From Collybiopsis luxurians FD-317 M1 (Eukaryota; Basidiomycota; Agaricomycetes; Agaricales; Omphalotaceae), in the NCBI GenBank assembly GCA_000827265.1, contig KN834855.1:38561-66865 (forward strand): a stretch of DNA of 28,305 bases. The letters run 5' to 3'. Shown here one piece after another: positions 21,801 through 28,305 of the stretch. Position numbers and translations under genes: made by a program. The first letter of the stretch is position 1. Every line of letters begins with the position of its first letter. The notes beneath the pieces are model-generated. The model saw nothing but the letters and a program-made list of their open reading frames with translations. It was not told the origin of the DNA and did no database searches.

Positions 21801-24305
21801 TGCATGTTCACTTCTGCATTTTCCTGATTCAGCTCCACCTTCTAGGGTAAAAACAGGAACTCGAGGTCTCACCCTTCGTCAGTTAAGGGGTGAACATGCA
21901 GATGCAAATGGTATTTTTCAAATTGTTGCCCATGTCAAGCAAGTAACCTTCTATAACAATGAGGTCAGTTGGCATTTTAAAGTCTTATATGTGTTATCTT
22001 GAGCTACTATTGCTTTGTAGTTGGTTCTTCCTTCACCAGCCCACAGTATTGCCTGGGAACCTTCAGCCTTAATACCAGAACAAAATCAGCAGAGTGGCAG
22101 TGATGGTGATGAGGATGAGTTAACAGAGGAAGTTCCTGCCCTTCTAGAAAATAACCTTGATAATGATTCCAATGCAAACTCTGTGGCCCAATTGATGGGT
22201 GATCATGCAAAGGGTGAGTAAAACAATGTTACTGGAATGCTCCATTCAAACTATTTATGTAGCACAAACTGCATCCAATTGCCCAGATCCTTCTGATCCA
22301 CAAACAATAAAGCCTTTCCTCACTGAACTTGCAAGACTCATAGAGTCAGCACCATCTCTTTCTGAAAGTGAACTCTACACTCGCATCAAAAAGGATCTCT
22401 TCCATGCCTTTCATATGATTGAGGTCCCAGCTAATCATGGTCTGAAATCCACCTTCTCTCGCATAATGCGCGACCACATTCTGTCTTGGGATCCAGTCAT
22501 ATGTGAAAGGATTGACAAAGTATGCAGGGAGAAACTGTCAACTACTTTTGAGGGTATGCTTGCAAGAAATCCAAAGTGGATTCAAAGACGTTGTCCTCGA
22601 TATGTTCCACCACCATCAGTACTTGTTACTGTATTGCAATATGTTTTCCAAGTATTTGGACATGCAAAAGATGCAAAAACAGGTGTGCCATTGTTCAATG
22701 AACGAGCATGGCAAAAGGCAAATGCTGTTCTTGACCTGGCACGTAATGGCTACCTTTCTGATTCTCGAGAAATTGGTTTATATGAGCCCTCTGGCTCTGA
22801 TCAATATGGGCTGGAGCTATTCGGGTGTATTTGGGGATCTGGAACTGTGAGGCAGTGCATAGTGGATTTTATGGTCATCTTCCATCAAAGCATTGTAAGC
22901 TCTACATTCCTAATGTTAGAAGCAGTTAATTAAAATCACATAACAGGTACACCCCGGTTTGTAGTTAATTGGATGACTGATGCTCGAACTTGGCATAATT
23001 TGCAAGCAAGTAACTCTTTCTTCAGCTTCCTATCAACCTAACTTTAGTCTTTTATACTAGGCATATGCAAAACATCAGTTTGGCTCTAACTAGGAATATC
23101 ATCATTCAATTTCAATGATAAACCGGACTCACATTCTTCTCAATTATCTGGATGGGATAGTTGATGGGGCCCAGTCTTACTCTAACTGGCTCAACTGTGA
23201 TCTTTTTGCCCCAACAAAAGAAATATTTAGTATATCTATCTTTCCAGGTTAGTGTATGGTTAAAATTTTGTTCTGCTTGTTCCAATATTCAAATAATAAA
23301 CAGAGCTACTACAAGTTCATCTCAAAATGGAACCCTTTGATGAGATGACATCTCCCCGAGGATTACATGCTAATGATGATTGGCTTCGCTGACGGCAGGG
23401 ACTTGCACTTCCAGTAATTCCTCCCTCAACTTCTCAGGTGCGAAAATATTTCTTTGAAAAGCTGCCAAAGTATGCCTTGCAAGCCAGCCAGGAAGGCAAG
23501 AGCAGAATAGACTGGACAAAATTTGCTCAAGACTGGAACTCTGAAGCTGATGGCACCTTCCACTTCTATGTTACTGTTGAGATTCTTGAGGCATATGCAA
23601 AGAATTGGGACAAAATTACCAATCAGCATGCATCCCAGGAGCTCATCACTGAGCATTTGACTATTCTTAAGCAAACAAGTCAAATTTTTAGTGGGCCCAA
23701 TCAGGATTTTCCAGCCCAGATCACCTCTGCAAGCTTCCCACTGATTGTTCAACCAAGTCGAGGTGAAATTGAAATTGACCTTGGCCCCCAAATTGATGAT
23801 AGCCAGAGGGTGCCTCAAAGTCTTTCAACTTCCCTTTCAGTTTCTCAGCCAAATTTAGCTCAAACATTTTTGGCAGAGGGATCTTCTTCCAGGTAAGCTT
23901 TTATTCAGCCTTAATACCAATTTATATATATATACACTTATGTGATTGCTTCAGAAATACTGAACAGAATGGTGCCGACTCTCACCTGCATTCTGCAGAA
24001 AATGAAGTTGATGATAGTGGGTGAGTAGTAAATTTTCTGCTCAAATGGGGATTTGCCACTGATTAATACTTTATTCCTGAACTAGGCGACCACTTAAACG
24101 GGCACGCACCTCAACAAAAAAACCCAAGTCCTGCCGACGATGTAAAAGTGAGAAGTGCAAGGGAAGCGGTGATCTCTCGTTGTGTCCTGAACCTTGTATC
24201 ACTCCATGCAAGCATTGTGGCAGCCTCGATATTCAAGTATGCAAGGGTGTGGATAAGGGGCGCAGATGTACTAACAATATTCAATCTTCTGGTTCAGTGC
24301 CTTGA
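18836..24305 (+). pseudogene. AT-hook / DUF6729 zinc-ribbon / DDE-like / DEDDy exonuclease transposase gene
   Basis: Exons: 18836-18947, 19002-19070, 19127-19249, 19308-19370, 19429-19611, 19668-20568, 20629-20835, 20891-21181, 21256-21963, 22021-22213, 22263-22894, 22947-23005, 23061-23247, 23304-23892, 23955-24020, 24086-24305. Order: AT-hooks (ARGRPKG, RLGRPPK); disordered then acidic linker; zinc ribbon CPEC...CGRTF (19942-20095) typical of DUF6729; VDDSHK and LWFSDVPDK (20821), read as the first two DDE acids; 3'-5' exonuclease with DAEW (21095), ASDF (21325) and YAAHD (21553-21567); helical region; GT..EAVHSGFYGHL, possible third acid (22849); basic stretch and Cys-rich knuckle CRRCKSEKCKG...CKHCG. 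Breaks: a 13-C run (19769-19781) one base out of phase, frame loss near 22845, TAG at 23091, TGA at 23390. Intact length would be roughly 1250 residues. The 23006 intron needs a GC donor. This copy is probably inactive. Confidence 0.8.
19769..19781. repeat. 13-C homopolymer at a reading-frame junction
   Basis: Upstream exons up to QFFINK (phase-consistent through six exons) and the downstream zinc-ribbon frame beginning at about 19783 differ by one base across this run. No GT-AG intron around it gives an open product. The true length may be misread, or it may be a natural slippage mutation. Confidence 0.8.
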
Positions 24306-24902
24306 CTAGGTTTGATGTATTATTTCGCTGACTCAGTATTGCCAAATTTACATGAAAATTGGTAATTAGCTGCTCCGGGGAATAAAAATAATATGTATTT
24401 ACTTTTTACGCCTTAACGATAAAGCCTTGAGGCTATGAAAGACCTGCCAGCAGCAACATCACAACTTCGGCAAGTTTCAATCAATAAGCGCCTGCACCTG
24501 TGTTCATGTGATTCAGCAAGTTACGTGTCAATGTCTCATGACTGCACATAACATGAACATAACAAGCGCCGAAAATGTTTGAGCGCCGATGTTATGTCCA
24601 TGTTATGATAAATGATTTTCTACAGTGCCATTGAAAAGAGTACATAACAGTTCCTTTGGTAGTTAGTGTATTATATCTATCCTAAATCTGCCTGCTTTTT
24701 TCTGAAAGGTGTAGGCAAGGGATTAACTCTCGCAACCAGAAACTTGCATCGAAGGTTTTATTTCGCTACTGCACCCGTGCTCTCGGCCATCGGCCATAAT
24801 TAATTTCAGAAATGTATTGAAATTCTCTCTCTCTCGGATTTTATTTTATTTTATTTCAGGCAAAATCCCCGCTTCCTTACCCACACGAATGAAATCAAAA
24901 CC
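24306..24902. other. Non-coding right end of the 6.33-kb transposon
   Basis: About 600 bp after the stop codon with no open gene. It contains the inverted repeat at 24547-24607, another ACATAACA near 24642, a CT/TTTTA-rich tract (about 24824-24858) and the right terminal repeat ending in AAACC at 24902. Confidence 0.7.
24547..24607. repeat. Subterminal inverted repeat with CATAAC motifs
   Basis: 18-bp arms (24547-24564 and 24590-24607) with one mismatch, each made of two CATAACA-like units, around a 25-nt loop that holds GCGCCGA twice. Same core motif as the left-end palindrome. Likely cis-acting DNA of the transposon. Confidence 0.65.
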
Positions 24903-25343
24903 CTCGAATCACATCCTGGTCGAGATATCTTAACAAGAGTTGTTGGAGGCGCCCAGCATAGTTGGATGTGACTTCGCTGAGCTTGAGGTAAACAGTCCAC
25001 TCGGCTGCAATGGCGTCTATTGTCACTTGGATGTGTGTAAGTAGGTGCCCAAGGTTTGGGTAATCATGATTGAGTATTAGGTATTGATAGGGAATGGAAT
25101 GGATCTTGGAATGTACAGATAGAATGAGGGGGTAGTTCCTATTCAACAAAATCAGTTAGACCCAATCTAAACAAGGTTGACGGAACCCCTCCAAAATAAA
25201 CACCAAGCATCACCCCCTTCGATGTAGGCACCACCTTGAGCTTCCAAGCCTTCTCCGCCTCCGGCAAATCCAGATGCCCTGTATAACTCTTCTCCCTCGC
25301 CCACTACCCTCTCAGCTGAAATAATTGCGCTATCGATCACAGG
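24903..25343 (-). pseudogene. ALDH3 pseudogene copy D, N-terminal and central parts
   Basis: The minus strand shows REKSYTGHLDLPEAEKAWKL and KVVPTSKG (about 25310-25205), then the central exon AAEWTVYLKLSEVTSNYAGR and LLRYLDQDVIR (about 25010-24903). It continues at 18569 across the transposon. Its N-terminal end is cut at about 25343, where the inverted-repeat element begins. An intron of about 100 bp separates the two blocks. It is a relic because of truncation and the insertion. Confidence 0.8.
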
Positions 25344-26026
25344 TCAAGGGGGTCCGAAAAAAAAAAAAATTTATATACCGGGGGTCCGAAAATTATTTTC
25401 GGGCCTCCGCTGCGAACCTACCTACCACCACGTGATATTTGCGGTCACGTGTAATTCAAAGAAGGAAATTGATTATGCTAATTAAATACCGCACAACTCT
25501 TTTACCCAAGTACTACACCCCCAATTGAGTCTTGTAAAGCCCTCAACTGACTCCAAAGTTTTAATATCAAGTATGATACTGTGGACCAAAATACAAATTA
25601 GAAAATGATATTCCACAGTCATAATGCCAATAACTACCTGTATCGTCAACGTAACCCAGCCTGTGCCCTTGCCAATTCATTTGATGTAGTTCAGGCATAA
25701 CACCTTGCTACCTGTATCAATGGTCAGATTCTAAAGAGGTAAGTTAGCAAGTATTCATGAATAAGCAAAACTCCTTACCACTGGTAAGGAGTTACCAGAT
25801 TGCTATTACTTTCAGACATCTTTACAAGAAGAAAGTGATAAACAATCAAAAAGGAGTGAGCAATTGAGAATTCAGATTCAAGTGGCATGCAGATCATGTC
25901 GGCATTGAGTTCGGCACTGCTATTTGAGGGTCCTCAATATGTCAGTCAAAAAATATTTTTCAGGCCTCATCGCCCAACCTACCTACCTACCCTTGGTCCG
26001 AGATTTCCCGGCCTGGACCCCCTTGA
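25344..26026. mobile_element. MITE-like element with 12-bp terminal inverted repeats
   Basis: TCAAGGGGGTCC at 25344-25355 is exactly inverted at 26015-26026. Inside, related blocks also occur in direct orientation (about 25390-25427 and 25950-25987, both ending CAACCTACC/GAACCTACCTACC-like), and CCGAAAATTATTTTCGG (25386-25402) forms a hairpin. No target duplication is found: the left flank is ALDH3 sequence and the right flank is not, so one side has been rearranged or deleted. No protein gene inside. Class unassigned. Confidence 0.45.
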
Positions 26027-26229
26027 GTGAAGTACATGTACCTGGTTCAACTCTGGCAGCGCAGGCGCACCTTCCTTTTGACCCTACAAACTTGCGGGAT
26101 GTGGGCCATCGCGCTGCGCGCATGGCATGTACAAGTCCAGATGCTTGTTCTGACTTACGACTTTGCAATAGCACTTTCTGTCACTGCATCCATTATAGAT
26201 ATCCACCACATGAAATGTACACGCTATTG
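26027..26229. other. Unassigned spacer
   Basis: Open plus-strand frames through here contain hydrophobic and Arg-rich stretches, but no domain is recognised and they run antisense into the MYND relic. Nothing else is seen. Confidence 0.4.
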
Positions 26230-27048
26230 CTATACAAGAATACCATTGTTCATAAATGCCATCATGTTTTGCTTCCACCCATTGCTATCCTCAGTATCCT
26301 CTTCAATCTTGCCGACAGAATACGGAAACTCCACTGGCAAAACAACACTAATGTCGAGATCGGTGCAAACGATAATAACAAATACTGAACCCTTCATCCC
26401 ATTCAACCTAGCTTTCATGTTTACACGAACGACTTCATCTTGTAAAATCTCTTTAACCTGACCTACATCACCAATATCTTTCACTGAAGCATCTGTGACA
26501 AAGAAGGCTGTCTCTCGACGCACACGGCTTCCAGGGAAAAGCTGGCGGCAATGTGATGCAAAGACCACCGGCACCTTGTGCAAAGCATCCTGTGGTCTTG
26601 TTCACAGCTTGAAGGAATTGAATGCGGCTTGCGCAATGGTCGGCCGATGTTTCGCAATGAATTTACGCAGAGCTTCAATGGCAATGTGTCGCTCCGGAGC
26701 CTATGGCACCCTATTTGTTCTGTTACACTTGCACTTGGCTTTATGAGAAGCCCAATCCTTCTTCTGGCATTCACAGCTCTACAAACAGGCAGGAATCAGT
26801 TTAGGAATATGGTAAGTGACAGCAACTCGTACACAATACTTTTCCACCAGACAAGCAGAGCATTTCCTCAGGGGACTGGACACAGTGTGGATAACATGGC
26901 ACTGGGCACACTGATTAAGCTGCCTGTACAAAGGTTCGGCATGTACAGAAGTCGAGGGTCCAACTAGTGAGACCAGAGGTACGGTTATAGCGGTAAGGAG
27001 CATTGCTGATTGCTCAGCAGAAAGACCAGTCGAAGTAACAGTTTCCAT
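26230..27048 (-). pseudogene. MYND zinc-finger protein, probable pseudogene
   Basis: ATG at 27048; exon 1 27048-26833, intron 26832-26779 (54 bp, GT-AG), exon 2 from 26778. Across the splice the MYND pattern is complete: CAQC, CSAC, EKYC, then ECQKKDW, ASH and KC, a zinc-binding protein-interaction finger widespread in mushroom proteins. The same frame then meets TAG (26703-26701), continues with PERHIAIEALRKFIAKHRPT, meets TGA (26604-26602) and continues with VPVVFASHCRQLFPG to MMAFMNNGILV (stop at 26230). Either a 97-residue MYND-only peptide is made or, more likely, this is a nonsense-mutated gene of about 260 codons. The partner and role are unknown. Confidence 0.75.
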
Positions 27049-27070
27049 TTCTTTGAGCTTCAGTGCACAC

Positions 27071-27085
27071 TATGTATATATATAT
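27071..27085 (-). promoter_or_regulatory. TATA-like tract upstream of the MYND relic
   Basis: An alternating TATATATATACATA stretch on the minus strand, 23 bp upstream of the ATG at 27048. It is close for a TATA box and may be only simple sequence. Confidence 0.3.
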
Positions 27086-27099
27086 CTTGAGCAAGGATG

Positions 27100-27500
27100 C
27101 TTACATGCATGACTCATGAACTTAACAATGTCTGAGAGCAAATGTTAGGGGCTTTTAAGTAATTGAAGCAGTGAATCCGAGTGAGATCCATTTTGATAAT
27201 GTCCAGATGTTATCTGTAAAGTCATATTCGCCATGGATTCGATGGGCGGTGGGTCTATCCTACATAGTTACTCTGACTCCGAGGTCTCTGCACAAACTGA
27301 GGCGCAGATAACCGGAGATGGATTAGGGCGATTGTATTGATCTTATTTGCGCTGGTGTCCAGCCAACAGTTGATTGTCAGACAATTATTAAATGGACCGT
27401 ATTACCTGTCATGCTGTGGACAAAGTAGATGGTTCTGTGGATGGATGCGGTAGGTAGTCCATATTTGACATCTAATTAAGAGTAGTCTGTCAGTCTCGAG
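27100..27500. other. Non-coding spacer
   Basis: About 400 bp of AT-rich sequence in which I see no gene, repeat or element terminus. Confidence 0.5.
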
Positions 27501-27842
27501 GTAATAAGGTAATATACGTTTAGTGGTCTTCTGCCCTTTGAGATTAATATCTGTGTATTGAGGTACAAGAAAGAACCAAGTCGATAATTACTTTACATAT
27601 GAGATCCGGATTTGACTTGCTTTTGACAGACTGATGAATAAATATGTACTACACAGCAGTCGAAGAAATAAAACAGTGAGAATATAAGGTAATACACGTT
27701 ATACATTTAGTGGTGTTCTGTCCTTGCAGTTTAATGCCCATGTATCGAGGTACAAAATCGAATCAACCCAGTAATTACTTTACTTATGATGTCTGCTTTT
27801 GACTTGCTTTTGACAGACTAACAAATTAATTTTTCTACATAG
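27501..27842. repeat. Two-copy direct repeat, period about 180 bp
   Basis: Copies at about 27501-27654 and 27681-27842 share AAGGTAATA(T/C)ACGTT, TTTAGTGGT.TTCTG, TTGAGGTACAA-like blocks, TAATTACTTTAC and TTGACTTGCTTTTGACAGACT. They are diverged by many substitutions and small indels, so it is an old duplication. No coding potential. Confidence 0.75.
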
Positions 27843-27889
27843 GAGTGTGGCCTATAATCACAGAATTGATATATTTCAAAACATGGTCC

Positions 27890-28140
27890 ATCACAAAAAA
27901 TACCTAAAGCCTAGGCAAACTCAGTTTACCTGAGGTGTTCCAGGAATTAGGCCAAATCCTAGGGAACTTGAGAGTGCCTGAAAACCCTCTAGCTACCTAG
28001 GCCACCTGGTAAGCCCAGGATATGGCCCAAATCCTGGGTGCCCTGGAGGCTCCCTGGAGGCTCCCTGGAAGAAGCCTCTGAGTCTCTAGGATTTGGGCCA
28101 AATCCTAGGCATCCCTGGGGATCCCTGGGAGTCTTTGAGA
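27890..28140. repeat. Palindrome-rich CCTAGG/CCTGG low-complexity block
   Basis: Repeated GCCAAATCCTAGG and GGAGGCTCCCTGGA units. A perfect 23-bp palindrome at 28086-28108 has arms CTAGGATTTGG / CCAAATCCTAG around a single G. Another GGCCAAATCCTAGG lies at about 27951-27964 and GGCCCAAATCCTGGG at about 28023-28037. It could be an element terminus or a satellite-like block; the class is unknown. Confidence 0.6.
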
Positions 28141-28194
28141 CATGTTTAGAAAAATATATATAAATATTTCAATTTAGATATTTCATTTGCATCT

Positions 28195-28305
28195 TTTATG
28201 CTTTTTTCACTCCTTACTCCTCACCTCCCATTTTTAACTCTCACTTTCATTTCCTATCTTTATTCTCTCTCTCACCCTTACCCTCCCTTGCCTATATTCT
28301 TACCC
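28195..28305. other. Pyrimidine-rich tract at the right edge
   Basis: About 110 bp strongly enriched in C and T on the plus strand (CTCTCTCTCACCCTTACCCT and similar), continuing past the edge. In fungi such CT tracts often precede transcription starts, so a plus-strand gene may begin beyond the window; this is inference only. Confidence 0.4.

Larger units (their letters stand above)
18570..24902 (+). mobile_element. 6.33-kb DNA transposon with DUF6729-like zinc ribbon and 3'-5' exonuclease gene
   Basis: Inserted in an ALDH3 exon. The 8-bp target duplication CTCGAATC occurs at 18562-18569 and 24903-24910. Removing the insert and one duplicate recreates a continuous exon aligning base by base with copy B at about 8920-8945 (CCACCCTAATCACATCCTGG), so the borders are exact. 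Termini are imperfect inverted repeats starting GGTTT and sharing TTC(A/G)TGTGGGTA about 14 bp in. Subterminal CATAAC/GTTATG palindromes lie inside both ends. One plus-strand gene fills most of it. An 8-bp duplication occurs in hAT, P and Zisupton/KDZ-type elements; the encoded protein does not look like a standard hAT or P transposase to me. Superfamily is left open. Confidence 0.85.

Noticed and set aside
25924..26461. Two plus-strand frames of about 150 codons
   Set aside because: They run antisense to the MYND relic and out of the inverted-repeat element; no recognisable family.

Overview
The window looks like a repeat-rich accessory region of a filamentous fungus, most likely a basidiomycete (Agaricomycetes). 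The reasons are short spliceosomal introns of about 50-75 bp with GT...AG ends and CTAAC/CTGAC-type branch sites, NB-ARC/TPR proteins of the kind expanded in mushrooms, a MYND-finger relic, and a multi-intron DUF6729-like/exonuclease gene. No bacterial-style operons, rRNA or tRNA were seen. The species cannot be named from the sequence alone.

Positions 1-15500 are a tandem segmental duplication with a unit of about 7.0-7.6 kb, all on the minus strand. Each unit carries a decayed class-3 (fatty-aldehyde type) aldehyde dehydrogenase (ALDH3), about 1.5 kb of non-coding spacer, a STAND/NLR-like gene (short Gly-rich N-terminus, NB-ARC ATPase, winged helix, about ten 42-residue TPRs), and a promoter spacer with a TATA box and a conserved 16-bp dyad. 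The second NLR (11189-14159) splices into an uninterrupted 928-residue protein. The first (4003-6955) has an intact body but a damaged first exon and one extra N-terminal exon. At the left edge the first ALDH3 relic runs into an ALDH1/2-class relic. A third, partial unit ends at about 15500.

Positions 15500-25343 are further ALDH3 remnants taken apart by nested mobile elements. A MULE-like TIR element (17416-18487) has a 10-bp target duplication and carries a 208-bp solo LTR with its own 5-bp duplication (17641-17848). Only 82 bp away, a 6.33-kb DNA transposon (18570-24902) has inserted into an ALDH3 exon and made an exact 8-bp target duplication (CTCGAATC). That transposon holds one plus-strand, about 14-exon gene. 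In order it encodes two AT-hooks, a disordered/acidic linker, a DUF6729-like zinc ribbon, what I read as a split DDE/RNase-H transposase core, a complete DEDDy 3'-5' exonuclease domain lying inside that core, and a C-terminal Cys-rich knuckle. It carries frame breaks and apparent nonsense codons, so this copy is probably dead.

Positions 25344-28305 hold a MITE-like 683-bp inverted-repeat element, a MYND zinc-finger pseudogene on the minus strand, and non-coding sequence with a two-copy direct repeat, a 23-bp palindrome and a pyrimidine-rich tail.

The best candidate for a little-described system is the 6.33-kb exonuclease-transposase element, because its boundaries can be defined from the empty-site sequence of its paralogous ALDH3 targets. 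All domain names come from recognition by eye; no database search was run.
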